Source of the DNA: Bin87 sp963668585
Lineage (GTDB): Bacteria; Chloroflexota; Dehalococcoidia; Lucifugimonadales; UBA3495
Length of the DNA stretch: 64,000 nt
Assembly: GCA_963668585.1 (NCBI GenBank)
Contig: OY764869.1
Location: 930,001-994,000 of the forward strand
Direction: 5' to 3'
Each line of letters begins with the position of its first letter. Position 1 is the first letter of the stretch. Positions 21,842-30,778 of the stretch are shown here, in pieces. A program made the translations under genes and the position numbers. The notes under the pieces are model-generated. The model was not told where the DNA came from, did not search any database, and was given only the letters and a program-made list of their open reading frames with translations.

Positions 21842-24829
21842 CTATGTTCCCAACCCGTCCCGGACCAGGTTGGTTACGGCGTCGAGGGCGGCGCCGAGGC
21901 GGTCGGGCTGGCGGCCGCCGGCCTGGGCTGATTCGGGGCGTCCGCCGCCACCGCCGCCCATGAGTTTGGCGGCGTCGCGGGCGATGTTGCCGGCGTGGAG
22001 GCCGCGTCCCACCAGATCGGGGGTGACCATCGTCACAATCATGGGGGCGCCGTCGATGACTGCGCCCAGAGCGATTACCACGCTGTCGAGCTTCTGCTTG
22101 AGGTAGTCGCCCATCTCGCGCATGGCGTCCACGCTGCTGGCAGATGTGACGGCGGCGGCGACCTTCACCCCGTCCACGTCGCGGACGCGGCCCAACACGG
22201 ATTCGGCCTCCGCGCGCAGCCCGACTCGTTCGGTTTCGGCGAGCCGGCGGCGCAGGGCGTCGGTGTCGGCCATGTAGGCGTCCAGCCGCGCTTCCAGTTC
22301 GTGCATGGGCGCCTGCAGTTTCTGAGAAATGGCCTGCAGGGTCGCCGACTGCTGCACGACCAGTTCCTCAGCAGCGCGACCGGTGACGGCTTCGATGCGA
22401 CGCATTCCGCCGCCGATGCTGGACTCGCCGAGGACGACGAGAGTGCCGACCTCGCCGGTGGCGTGGACGTGGGTGCCGCCGCAGACCTCGAAGCTGAAGG
22501 GGTCGGCGTGGTCGTGGCCGTTGGAGTCCGCACTGCCCATGCGCACCACGCGCACCACGTCGCCGTAGCGGTCGCCGAAGAAGGCCAGCGCGCCGTCGCG
22601 CACGGCGTCGGTGTAGGTGGTCTCGCGGGAGGTCACGGCCAGGTTCTCGCGGATCTTGCTGTTGGCCAGGCCCTGGACAGTCAGTTGCTCATCGGGGGTC
22701 ATCGCGCCGACGTGGTTGAAGTCGAAGCGCAGGCGTCCGGTGTCGCACAGCGAGCCGGCCTGGCGGACGTGGGGGCCGAGGACGGAGCGCAGGGCGGCGT
22801 GGAGCAGGTGGGTGCCGCTGTGATTGCGTGAGGCGTCGAGGCGGCGTTCGGCCTCGACCTGTGCGGCGACGGCGTCGCCGAGAGCGATGTCGCCCTCGGC
22901 CACCTTGCCGCGATGGACAATCAGGCCGGCCACGGGACTCTGGGTGTCCTCGATCTGCACGCGGCCGTTGGGTCCGGCGATGATGCCGCGGTCGCCGACC
23001 TGTCCGCCGCCCTCGGCGTAGAAGCAGGTCTCGGCCAGCACGATTTCAACCTGCTGGCCCCGGGTGGCCTGTCCAACAGCCTCGCCGTCGCGCAGGATGC
23101 CCAGGATGCGGGACTCTATGGACGTCTGGTAGTAGCCGTCGAAGGCGGTATGGCCGGCGCCCAGGTTCTCGTAGGCGGTGACGATTTCCATGCTGCCGGT
23201 GACCTGGTGGCCGGCGCGGTCACGCTCGCGCTTGGCCTCCATCTCGGCGTTGAAGCCGTCCATGTCAACGGACAGGCCGTACTCGCGGCGTCCGATTTCG
23301 TCCACCAACTCGGGCGGGAAGCCGTAGGTGTCGTAGAGGACGAAGGCCTCTCGCCCTGAGATGGTGTTGTGCAGCTGCGCGGCTGCGTCTAAGTAAGGCC
23401 CGGTAATGTCAGTGGTTTCGTAACTATTGGTTTCCCCAAGAGCATCAATTGTGGCCACAATTGCTTCATTGTAGATACCTGCGCCAATATTTTCAGCATG
23501 GCCTACGTCATCCACGGCGTCCGATCCAAACTGATTCAGGTGGGCGGCGTAAAAAATGCTGATACCGCCACGCTCTACGTTTTTCAGTCGTTCCCAATCC
23601 TGAACGCGAATCAGGCAAATACCTCTGAGAATGCCATTGCCTTGCTCAAAGGTACGGCTAAATCGTTCCTCTTCCAACGAAACGACGCGCTGGATGAAGT
23701 CGCGGTTTTCGGACAGCGCGGGGTAGGCGGCGGCGAAGCGGTCGATGACGGCGGCGGCCACCTCAGTCATGAAGGGGCGGTCCAGGCCAAGCTGCCGGCC
23801 GTAGCGGATGGCGCGGCGGATGATGCGGCGCAGGACGTAACCGCGCTCACTGTTGGAGGGCACCACGCCGTCGCTGATGAGCACCGACGCGGCGCGGGCG
23901 TGCTCGGCGACGACGCGGATGGCGTAGTCGGTTTCGGAGCCACCGTCGGAGTCGGCTCCGTACTGGTGTCCGGTGAGGCGGCACACGCTGTCGATGATGG
24001 GGCGGAACAGGTCGGTCTCATAGACGTTGGGCTTGCCCTGCAGCACGGCGGCGGCGCGTTCCAGGCCCATGCCGGTGTCAACGCTGGGCGCGGGCAGCGG
24101 CGTGCGGACGCCGTCGAGGTCCTGGTAGAACTGCATGAACACCAGGTTCCAAAGCTCGACGAAGCGTTCGCAGTCGCAGTTGGGGTGGCATCCGCCCGGT
24201 TCGGAGGGCACGCCTTCGTCGGCCTCGCGGCGCAGCATGGCGGTGAGGTCGTCGGGGGTCATCATGGCGTCGGTCTGGGGATGCTGGCCGATGCCCTTCT
24301 CGGCGCCGCCGTCGTAGTGGAGTTCGGAGCAGGGGCCGGTGGGTCCCTCAAGGCCGGCGGGTCCCCACCAGTTGTCGCTGTTGCCGTAGCGGTAGATGCG
24401 CTCGGGGGGGATGCCGATGTCGTTGTGCCAGATGGCGTAGGCGTCATCGTCGTCCAGGTGGACGGTGACGTAAAGTCGCTCGGGTTCCAGGCCGAAGAGT
24501 TCGGTGCAGAGTTTCCAGGCGAAGGCTACAGCGTCGGGCTTGAAGTAGTCGCCGATGCTGAAGTTGCCGAGCATCTCGAAGAAGGTGAGGTGCTTGTGGT
24601 CGCCGACCTCGTCGATGTCGGTGGTGCGGAAGGACTTCTGGCAACTGGTGAGACGGCGACGCGGCGGGGTCTGCTCACCCATGAAGAAGGGCTTGAAGGG
24701 GACCATGCCGGCGGAGGTGAACAGGAGGGTGGGATCGCCGGCTGGAATCAAAGAAGCGGAAGGCATGTGCAGATGCTCCCGCTCCTCGAAAAATCGGATG
24801 AAAGAACTGCGGATGCTGTCGCCGTCCAT
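21842..24829 (-). CDS. alaS: Alanyl-tRNA synthetase with internal insertion
   Basis: 995 residues from ATG 24829 (GGGAG nine bases upstream); in-frame ATGs at 24850 and 24871 are alternatives. Typical bacterial AlaRS is about 870-900 residues. Catalytic motifs are present: LTSCQKSFRTTDIDEVG, HLTFFEMLGNFSIGDYF, and SVDTGMGLERAAAVLQG. The editing site is also present: SRNHSGTHLLHAALR and FEVCGGTHVHATGEVG (HxxxH and CGGTH). The C-Ala end is GGGGGGRPESAQAGG. An extra ~85 residues lie between QGNGILRG and TISGREAFVLYDTYGFP (bases about 23370-23655), AT-richer than the rest. Confidence 0.93.
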   Translation of the reverse strand: MDGDSIRSSFIRFFEEREHLHMPSASLIPAGDPTLLFTSAGMVPFKPFFMGEQTPPRRRLTSCQKSFRTTDIDEVGDHKHLTFFEMLGNFSIGDYFKPDAVAFAWKLCTELFGLEPERLYVTVHLDDDDAYAIWHNDIGIPPERIYRYGNSDNWWGPAGLEGPTGPCSELHYDGGAEKGIGQHPQTDAMMTPDDLTAMLRREADEGVPSEPGGCHPNCDCERFVELWNLVFMQFYQDLDGVRTPLPAPSVDTGMGLERAAAVLQGKPNVYETDLFRPIIDSVCRLTGHQYGADSDGGSETDYAIRVVAEHARAASVLISDGVVPSNSERGYVLRRIIRRAIRYGRQLGLDRPFMTEVAAAVIDRFAAAYPALSENRDFIQRVVSLEEERFSRTFEQGNGILRGICLIRVQDWERLKNVERGGISIFYAAHLNQFGSDAVDDVGHAENIGAGIYNEAIVATIDALGETNSYETTDITGPYLDAAAQLHNTISGREAFVLYDTYGFPPELVDEIGRREYGLSVDMDGFNAEMEAKRERDRAGHQVTGSMEIVTAYENLGAGHTAFDGYYQTSIESRILGILRDGEAVGQATRGQQVEIVLAETCFYAEGGGQVGDRGIIAGPNGRVQIEDTQSPVAGLIVHRGKVAEGDIALGDAVAAQVEAERRLDASRNHSGTHLLHAALRSVLGPHVRQAGSLCDTGRLRFDFNHVGAMTPDEQLTVQGLANSKIRENLAVTSRETTYTDAVRDGALAFFGDRYGDVVRVVRMGSADSNGHDHADPFSFEVCGGTHVHATGEVGTLVVLGESSIGGGMRRIEAVTGRAAEELVVQQSATLQAISQKLQAPMHELEARLDAYMADTDALRRRLAETERVGLRAEAESVLGRVRDVDGVKVAAAVTSASSVDAMREMGDYLKQKLDSVVIALGAVIDGAPMIVTMVTPDLVGRGLHAGNIARDAAKLMGGGGGGRPESAQAGGRQPDRLGAALDAVTNLVRDGLGT

Positions 24830-24991
24830 TGGGTTACGACTCCCGTGCATAGGATTACGAATTAGGGCCATCAGGCCGTGGGCATGATTTTAGGGTAGTG
24901 GCGTGGGGAGCGTCAACGATGGGAGCGCGGGTGACACCGAATATTGGGGGTAGTATATTTCGTGGATGTATCGTTGCGTTGGAGTAGAACC

Positions 24992-26641
24992 ATGGGACTA
25001 CCTTATGAAGCTACATTTCAATTCGACTTATCGGCGACGGAAAACGGTAGGTCCCGCCTTGATGGCGTATTGCAGTTCTTGAGGGAAGGGTTGTCAACAA
25101 CGACCGCGGACGCGTCGGCTGCAATTGAGGTGGAAACTGGCGATATCGGCGGTTACGCTTATGCCATGATCGGGACCGAACGCAGGCACCCCACACTGGC
25201 GGACCAATTGATGCAGTTGGAGGTACGCTTGTGTGTTGCGGGGGACGGACCCGCTCAAGCGAATTTCACGAGCCGTTTCATTTCGGCCGACGGTGTCGCT
25301 CCTCCCGGTTTGAGGGCAGGCCCGCCCCGGTTACTGCTGGCGGTGGCAGATGAGTTTGAGTGTCAGATTGATGGATTTGATGTCGCCGGTGATGTGCAGG
25401 TCGTTGATGCCGATTCAGTGGATGATTTCGTTAGAGAATGCGTTTTTGATGAAACTCGTACGCTGCCGCTGTTGCTGTTCAGTGAGTCCGAGAGGGGTGG
25501 AATGGAGCTTGATTTGCAGCAGGTGCAGAGAGGGTTGACTGGGTTGGGCCGGGTGGTTCACATGACCCAGAGCGCCGATATTCGATTTCTCGAGTTGGCC
25601 GGCCGGCGGCTTCGCTGCTTCAACGGAGCGGCCAGATGGCTGTGGCCTGGTTGCACGTTTAACCGGAACGGCATAGGCCCGTCCAAATCTTTTTATTGGC
25701 AGAATGAACTCTCCGACCCTCACCTGGTGTACCACCTGCAACAGACAGCTTTGGAAGCAGCCCCGGTCAGAGATTTCGATACGTACTACAGCATGTGCCG
25801 AGCGGAGGTGATATTTGAACGAAACCGCCAATTGGAGGCGGAAAGGCTATCTCCGCAGGCAACTGAGCCCGATGCTGAATCCCGGGCGCAAATGCGCAGA
25901 GAACAGCTACGGGTCAACGAGGCCAACCGTCGTCTGGGAATTGAACAGAGTAAGGTTGCAAGGCTTGACCAACAATTGGCCGAAGCGCAGTCCCGCATTG
26001 AGAAACTCGAGACGGAGTTGGATGAAAGGGACGATTTTGATGTTGTATATGAAACGGAGAGGGATCGCAGGGACCGTATCCAAGAGTTGCGCGAAGATTT
26101 GGCGCGGAACGCCAAGACGATAACCCAACTGAACGAAGAATTGCAGAAGTACCGGCAGGAAGATCGGGCCCGGACTGAACGGGATGGTCTGGCGCTGCCG
26201 CTCGGAAGTGACCATCCGGGTTGGCTGACGATCTGCCAGCACGCTTTGAACATTTACCGCGACCCGATGCGGCGGTATGTGATTGATGGCTTGCGCAGGG
26301 ATTATCCCGAGGACGTTGATGGGCAGGTGAAGATGTCAGTGGACTTCACCACAGGACGCACGTACAAGTCGGATGATCCTGAATCCTCCATTGACGTGGG
26401 AGACTTTGAGGAGTTGGTCAAATCCTACACCCAATGCTTCGGTGATGACCGATCACACACGAATCGGATAGGACGCATCCGAAGATTTCGTAACATCGTT
26501 GCTCATCCCCCGGTGGGCGGAATAGAGGCAACCGCAGTGCAGGAGGGCTTGAGGAATATCAAGGACACACTTGAACGTATCGGAGATGTTGAAGCTGCGG
26601 GCGAAGTTGAGAGATTGGGTCGACTCATCCACCACCGATGA
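24992..26641 (+). CDS. Coiled-coil protein with C-terminal HEPN-like domain, unknown function
   Basis: 549 residues from ATG 24992 (MGLPYEATFQFDL); a longer frame to 24944 is possible. The N-terminal third is an alpha/beta region (RLLLAVADEFECQIDGFDVA; LPLLLFSESERGG; HMTQSADIRFLELAGRRL then WLWPGC). A long charged coiled coil covers about residues 285-405 (EANRRLGIEQSKVARLDQQL). The C-terminal region has a HEPN-type R-N-I-V-A-H motif (RRFRNIVAHPPVGG). HEPN domains are RNases in defence and toxin systems. The base composition is lower in GC than alaS next door. Confidence 0.7.
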   Translation: MGLPYEATFQFDLSATENGRSRLDGVLQFLREGLSTTTADASAAIEVETGDIGGYAYAMIGTERRHPTLADQLMQLEVRLCVAGDGPAQANFTSRFISADGVAPPGLRAGPPRLLLAVADEFECQIDGFDVAGDVQVVDADSVDDFVRECVFDETRTLPLLLFSESERGGMELDLQQVQRGLTGLGRVVHMTQSADIRFLELAGRRLRCFNGAARWLWPGCTFNRNGIGPSKSFYWQNELSDPHLVYHLQQTALEAAPVRDFDTYYSMCRAEVIFERNRQLEAERLSPQATEPDAESRAQMRREQLRVNEANRRLGIEQSKVARLDQQLAEAQSRIEKLETELDERDDFDVVYETERDRRDRIQELREDLARNAKTITQLNEELQKYRQEDRARTERDGLALPLGSDHPGWLTICQHALNIYRDPMRRYVIDGLRRDYPEDVDGQVKMSVDFTTGRTYKSDDPESSIDVGDFEELVKSYTQCFGDDRSHTNRIGRIRRFRNIVAHPPVGGIEATAVQEGLRNIKDTLERIGDVEAAGEVERLGRLIHHR

Positions 26642-26697
26642 CGAAACGCCCGCTGTTTGTGCGCCGGCCTTTGTGTTGGCTTACTCCGCGCGCGAGT

Positions 26698-27072
26698 TCA
26701 GTACTCGAAGTTGGTTTCGGCGGCCCAGGCCTGGACGCCTCGGCGGAAGGCGAGGGCGCCCATAGGGGCGATTACGGCCTGCATGGCTTCGAGGATTTCG
26801 CGGGGGGTTGCTCCTTCGGCGAGGGCGACGCGCATGTGGGCCTGGATCTGCTCCTGGTCGGCGCGCAGGGCGACCTCCACGACGATCTGCAGCAGTTCCT
26901 TGGTCTTGCGGTCGAGGAGACGCTGGCCGGTGTAGGTGGCCTCGATGAACTCGCCGTACTTCTGCGTCCATTCGGGGTCGGCCAGGGCGTTGATGCGGTG
27001 CATTTCCAGGGTGTAGCCGCGGGTCTGGGCGGCTTCTTCGATCAGGCGTTGGGCGTCTTCGTTGGCGGGCAT
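26698..27072 (-). CDS. Carboxymuconolactone decarboxylase-family protein without the cysteine pair
   Basis: 124 residues. AhpD/CMD-like helices: TYTGQRLLDRKTKELLQIVV, then RADQEQIQAHMRVALAEGAT and EILEAMQAVIAP. In AhpD the E-x(n)-C-x-x-C-x3-H site is used for peroxidase chemistry; here the C-x-x-C region is replaced by A-D-Q-E-Q while the final histidine remains, so it resembles gamma-carboxymuconolactone decarboxylases. It probably belongs to an aromatic or ring-cleavage pathway. Confidence 0.8.
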   Translation of the reverse strand: MPANEDAQRLIEEAAQTRGYTLEMHRINALADPEWTQKYGEFIEATYTGQRLLDRKTKELLQIVVEVALRADQEQIQAHMRVALAEGATPREILEAMQAVIAPMGALAFRRGVQAWAAETNFEY

Positions 27073-27091
27073 TTTTTAGTCTCCTATTTTT

Positions 27092-27356
27092 TGGGCAGGG
27101 TGAGGGAGGGTTTCGAACTCGCCCCTACGGATTTTTCGGGCAGGGTGAGGGCGGGTTTCGAACCCGCCCCTACGGATTTTTCGGCGGGGTGAGGGCGGGT
27201 TTCAAACCCGCCCCTACGGTTTTTTGGGCAGGGTGAGAGCGGGTTTCAAACCCGCCCCTACGGTTTTTTGGGCAGGGTGAGAGCGGGTTTCGAACTCGCC
27301 CCTACGGATTTTTCGGGCAGGGTGAGGGCGGGTTTCAAACCCGCCCCTGCGTTGGG
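27092..27356. repeat. Six-copy ~45-bp tandem array of GGGCGGGTTTCGAACCCGCCC elements
   Basis: Six units, each with GGGCAGGGTGAGGG followed by GCGGGTTTCRAACCCGCCCC and TACGG, then an A/T-rich tail. Each unit is itself an inverted repeat around TTTCGAAA-like centres. Units differ at a few positions (G/A, C/T) and the third lacks a few bases. In translation the array gives spurious AGLKPALTLP-type peptides. It sits downstream of the SIS-domain gene and upstream of the CMD gene. Confidence 0.9.
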
Positions 27357-27367
27357 ATGGTGGTTTG

Positions 27368-28441
27368 TTACAGGTCGTAATGGACGCGGGCGGCGGCCTG
27401 GCCGGGGATGTCCTGCTGGAACAGGTCGGGGTGCGTGCCACGGGCCAGCGCCAGGTGGTAGGTGAAAAGCTGCAGGGGCACCACGCTGGCGATGGGGGTC
27501 AGGTATGACGGCGTAGTCGGCAGCGGGAAGATGCGCGCGCCGGCATCCGCGAGGCCGTCGTCGGGACGGTTGCTGAGGGCCCACACTGGAGCGCCCAGCG
27601 CGGTGGCGGCGTTGGTGAGGTCAAGGGAGCGGCCCCGGTCGTCGCCGGGCGTGGCGATGAGGGTGATCAGGCAGTCGGAATCCAGGGAGCAGAAGGGGCC
27701 GTGCAGCAGTTGCTCAATCTGGAAGCCCTCGCAGTCGGCGCGGCTGGTCTCCTTGATCTTGAGGGCCACCTCGTAGGCGTTGGCGCGGTTGGCTCCCCAG
27801 GCTGCGGAGATGAACCGGCGTTTGCCCTGATGGTCGGCGGCGACGGCTTTGACGTCGTCCTCGGCGGCAAGAATGCCCGCGACCTGCCGGGGGAGTTCGG
27901 AAAGGCCGTTATCGGCGGCGTCGAGTCGCCCTGCCATGGCCAGGTTGATCATTGCCAGCGCGGTGAGGGCGGTGGTGTAGCTTATGGTGAAGGCGGCCGA
28001 GGTTTCCTGCTCAACGGTGCGGATGCCGACGTCGGAGACCCGGATGCGCGGGCCCGGATCCGTGGACGTGATGGCGACGGTGTAGGCGCCCCTGGCGATG
28101 GCAACGTCCAGCGCGTCGTAGGACGAACGCTTGGTTCCCCGATGGCTGATGACTATGACGCCATCATCGGCAGTCACCGAGGGGGTCGCGGTGCAGAACT
28201 CGAAGGAGTTGTGGGCGAAGGCCTCGGGGCCGTCGGTCATGATGGCTGCGCCGACCAGGGCGGCGTGCCAGGAGGTTCCGATGCCGACGACGTGGATGCG
28301 TCGCTTGCCGGCCAGCGTGCGGCCGACCTCGGCGCAAAGGTCGCGCTGGGATGCGATGACGGCGGCGATGGCGTCGGGTTGCGACGTGATGGCGTCGTAC
28401 ATCCGGAAGGGATGCGCGGTGCGAGGGGTTGGGGTGGTCAT
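27368..28441 (-). CDS. SIS-domain sugar isomerase-like protein (GlmS C-terminal type)
   Basis: 357 residues from ATG 28441 (MTTPTPRTAHPFRMYDA). There are two SIS domains: RIHVVGIGTSWHAALVGA with VIVISHRGTKRSSYDALD, and later RFISAAWGANRANAYEVALK with LLHGPFCSLDSDCLITLIAT. The glutamine amidotransferase domain and its N-terminal cysteine are absent, so it cannot use glutamine like full GlmS. It may be an AgaS-like deaminase/isomerase or a sugar-phosphate binder. The frame continues upstream to 28750, but those residues are not family-like. Confidence 0.82.
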   Translation of the reverse strand: MTTPTPRTAHPFRMYDAITSQPDAIAAVIASQRDLCAEVGRTLAGKRRIHVVGIGTSWHAALVGAAIMTDGPEAFAHNSFEFCTATPSVTADDGVIVISHRGTKRSSYDALDVAIARGAYTVAITSTDPGPRIRVSDVGIRTVEQETSAAFTISYTTALTALAMINLAMAGRLDAADNGLSELPRQVAGILAAEDDVKAVAADHQGKRRFISAAWGANRANAYEVALKIKETSRADCEGFQIEQLLHGPFCSLDSDCLITLIATPGDDRGRSLDLTNAATALGAPVWALSNRPDDGLADAGARIFPLPTTPSYLTPIASVVPLQLFTYHLALARGTHPDLFQQDIPGQAAARVHYDL

Positions 28442-28576
28442 GGGGTGTTGCTCTCGCGGGTTTAGTGTGGTTCGGCAGGACGCTTTCGATGATAGCAGGT
28501 ATGCTAACATTGCGTCGTGAGGCGGTGAATGTAACAGGCCCAGACAGGGGTATTGGAGCAAAGAGGTTGCCGCGAT

Positions 28577-29173
28577 ATGACCACGCAGACTGCAACTCCA
28601 CCGGCAGAGACAGCGCAAGCGCGTGAGCGCCGGCGGTTCACCGTGGCTGAATACTACGCGATGGCGGATGCCGGCATCCTGGGCCCCGGCGAGCGCGTTG
28701 AACTGCTGGATGGAGAGATAGTGGTAATGGCGCCGATCGGAAATCGCCACGCGTTTTGTGTTGATTGGCTCACCCGATTTTTGATATTGGCCCTTGGTGA
28801 ACGCGCGATCGCCAGGATTCAGAACCCGGTGCGATTGAACGACAGCAGCGAACCCGAACCCGACATCACCCTGCTGTCATGGAAAGACGATTTCTATGCA
28901 TCGGCCCACCCTGGCCCTCAGGATGTTTTGCTGCTGATTGAAGTGGCCGACAGCACCGTTGACTCGGACCACGACGAAAAGCTGCCGCTCTATGCGCGGG
29001 CCGGCATCCCCGAAGTTTGGATTGTGAACCTGCGGGACCGGCGGATTGAGGCGTACGCGGAGACGGACGGCGACCAATACACCACCGTGCGCCACCACAG
29101 CCCGGGCGAGAGCGTTGCCCCGCTGAATTTCCCCGACATTGCGCTGGAGGTTGAGCGGATCATTCCGGCGTGA
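28577..29173 (+). CDS. Uma2-family (DUF820) protein
   Basis: 198 residues from ATG 28577. The Uma2 signature reads FTVAEYYAMADAGILGPGER then VELLDGEIVVMAP, EPDITLLSW, VLLLIEVADSTVDSDHDEKL and EVWIVNLRDRR. The putative nuclease residues are E in LLIEVADS with the downstream lysine. It is divergent from the SIS gene. It is more diverged from the tandem array at 15.9-18.2 kb than those copies are from each other. Confidence 0.88.
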   Translation: MTTQTATPPAETAQARERRRFTVAEYYAMADAGILGPGERVELLDGEIVVMAPIGNRHAFCVDWLTRFLILALGERAIARIQNPVRLNDSSEPEPDITLLSWKDDFYASAHPGPQDVLLLIEVADSTVDSDHDEKLPLYARAGIPEVWIVNLRDRRIEAYAETDGDQYTTVRHHSPGESVAPLNFPDIALEVERIIPA

Positions 29174-29284
29174 GGGCGCGTGCTGCCCCTGTGATATGAT
29201 TCCGGCGTCGGTGGCCGAACGGCATATGCCGAGTCGCCGGCGCATTTGAATTGAATTTAAGCATCGAACACAGGAGGCCTGAAT

Positions 29285-30310
29285 ATGCCATTTGGAGGCA
29301 ATGACTGGCACGCGCTCCGACAGGAGGAGCCGCTGGAACCCGAAATCCCCATCTGCGACCCGCATCACCATTTCTGGGACTACCGAACCGAGCGGATTCC
29401 CTACCAGCGATACCTGCTGCACGAACTGTCCGCCGACATGAACAGCGGCCACAACGTGACGTCCACCGTATTCGTGGAAGCCCGCTCGATGTACCGCACC
29501 ACCGGGCCGGAGGAGATGCGTCCGGTGGGCGAGGTGGAATTCGTGCAGGGGCTGGCGGCGGCGTCGGCCAGTGGGCTGTACGGGTCGGGTCGCGCGGCGG
29601 CGTCCATCGTGGGGCACGCGAACCTGAACCTTGGCGATGGAGTCAAGCCAGTGCTGGAGGTGTTGCAGGCGGCCAGCCCCAACCGGTTCCGAGGCATCCG
29701 CCACTCGGTGACGTGGGACCCGCATCCGGAGATTGAGAACACCGCCGCGCACCAGGCCGGGCACCAGATGTCCAGCGACAACTTCCGGGCCGGCGCCCGC
29801 GTGCTGGCCAGCATGGGCCTCACGCTGGAAGGCTGGATGTACTTCCCGCAGATGTTCGAGTTGGCCGAGTTCGCCAAGGCGGTGCCGGACCTGACGATCA
29901 TCCTGAACCACATCGGCGGGCTGCTGCGAGTTGGTCCCTACTCCAACAGCGAGGAGACGCTGGCAACCTGGCGTCAGGGCATCGCGGCGGCGGCGGAGTG
30001 CCCCAACGTGGTGGTCAAGCTGGGCGGCATCGGGATGCCTCGGACGGGGTTCGACTGGCATCTGCGGGACGTGCCCGCGAGTTCCGAGGAGCTTGCCAAC
30101 GACATGGCGCCGCTGGTCAACTACTGCATCGAGCAGTTCGGGCCGGACCGTTGCATGTTTGAGAGCAACTTCCCGGTGGACAAGGTTTCCTACTCGTACA
30201 ACGTGATGTACAACGCCTTCAAGCGGCTGTCCGTGGGCTACTCGGCCAGCGAGCGGGCGGCGATGTTCCACGACACGGCGGTGCGGGTGTACTCGGTGGA
30301 CGAAAGCTGA
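29285..30310 (+). CDS. Amidohydrolase family protein (COG3618-like), copy 1
   Basis: 341 residues preceded by AGGAGG. The TIM-barrel metal hydrolase begins EIPICDPHHHFWDY (HxH-type metal ligands). A later strand, NRFRGIRHSVTWDPHPE, is followed by LTIILNHIGGLLR (His), and the last strand is CMFESNFPVDKVSYSYNVMY. This is the 2-pyrone-4,6-dicarboxylate lactonase / 5-carboxyvanillate type family. A close paralogue at 30779 (separated by the HEPN-like gene) suggests a duplicated catabolic module. The substrate is unknown. Confidence 0.85.
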   Translation: MPFGGNDWHALRQEEPLEPEIPICDPHHHFWDYRTERIPYQRYLLHELSADMNSGHNVTSTVFVEARSMYRTTGPEEMRPVGEVEFVQGLAAASASGLYGSGRAAASIVGHANLNLGDGVKPVLEVLQAASPNRFRGIRHSVTWDPHPEIENTAAHQAGHQMSSDNFRAGARVLASMGLTLEGWMYFPQMFELAEFAKAVPDLTIILNHIGGLLRVGPYSNSEETLATWRQGIAAAAECPNVVVKLGGIGMPRTGFDWHLRDVPASSEELANDMAPLVNYCIEQFGPDRCMFESNFPVDKVSYSYNVMYNAFKRLSVGYSASERAAMFHDTAVRVYSVDES

Positions 30311-30321
30311 CGAGGCGCGTT

Positions 30322-30696
30322 GTGTCCACGAAGGAAGTGAACTGGGCCGAGCACGCGCGAACCGCGCGGGACTTTCTGGTGGCCTCCGACCGTGAGTTCG
30401 CGGCCGGAGACCACCTGCAGGGCGCTGAGAAACTGTACGAAGCGGTGACGCAGGCGATCATCGCATGCTGCCAGCAGCGAGGCTGGCGTTACAAGAGCCA
30501 CCGGGCCATGCAGCAGGCGGTAGCCTCCCTTTCGAGGGAGCGCGACGACCCGACCATCCTGAATGGCTACCTCGCCGCCAACAAATTCCACGAGAACTTC
30601 TTTCACGACAATATGGAGGACTACGAGGTTGAGCAAAACCGGCCCGGAGTGCAGTACTTCGTTGGTCAACTGCTGGCGCTCCTGGACAGTGAATAA
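30322..30696 (+). CDS. PaREP1-like small HEPN-type protein, copy 1
   Basis: 124 residues from GTG 30322. A helical protein with EVNWAEHARTARDFLVASDR, GAEKLYEAVTQAIIACCQQR and SHRAMQQAVASL. The same pattern (A-E-K-x-W-x-A then a histidine after a lysine or arginine) occurs in the 47441 gene. PaREP1/HEPN-like proteins are small helical proteins of uncertain function, sometimes in toxin-antitoxin modules. It lies 11 bases after the amidohydrolase stop. Confidence 0.6.
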   Translation: MSTKEVNWAEHARTARDFLVASDREFAAGDHLQGAEKLYEAVTQAIIACCQQRGWRYKSHRAMQQAVASLSRERDDPTILNGYLAANKFHENFFHDNMEDYEVEQNRPGVQYFVGQLLALLDSE

Positions 30697-30778
30697 AGTT
30701 CCCCTCACCTCGACCTGCTTCGGGTAGTGGAGAGGGAGTTTTCAGACACGCGCTTAGTCGCCTTGAGGAGGTGCGCAG

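Noticed and set aside
23370..23655. Intein or self-splicing element in alaS
   Set aside because: The insertion is only about 85 codons, shows no intein end motifs (Cys/Ser start, His-Asn end), and the frame is open; it is reported as an insertion only.
23498..24865. 455-codon plus-strand frame in alaS
   Set aside because: It lies antisense to the conserved alaS motifs; no family resemblance.
26638..27192. Gene ending in repeated FELAPTDFSGRVRAG-type peptides
   Set aside because: Those peptides are translations of the palindromic repeat array; the frame is antisense to the CMD-family gene.
27092..27356. CRISPR-like array or tRNA T-arm-like sequences (GGTTTCGAACCC)
   Set aside because: Units repeat completely with no variable spacers of constant length, so it is not CRISPR; the GGTTTCGAACCC phrase resembles a tRNA T-arm but no acceptor, D-arm or anticodon stems surround it.
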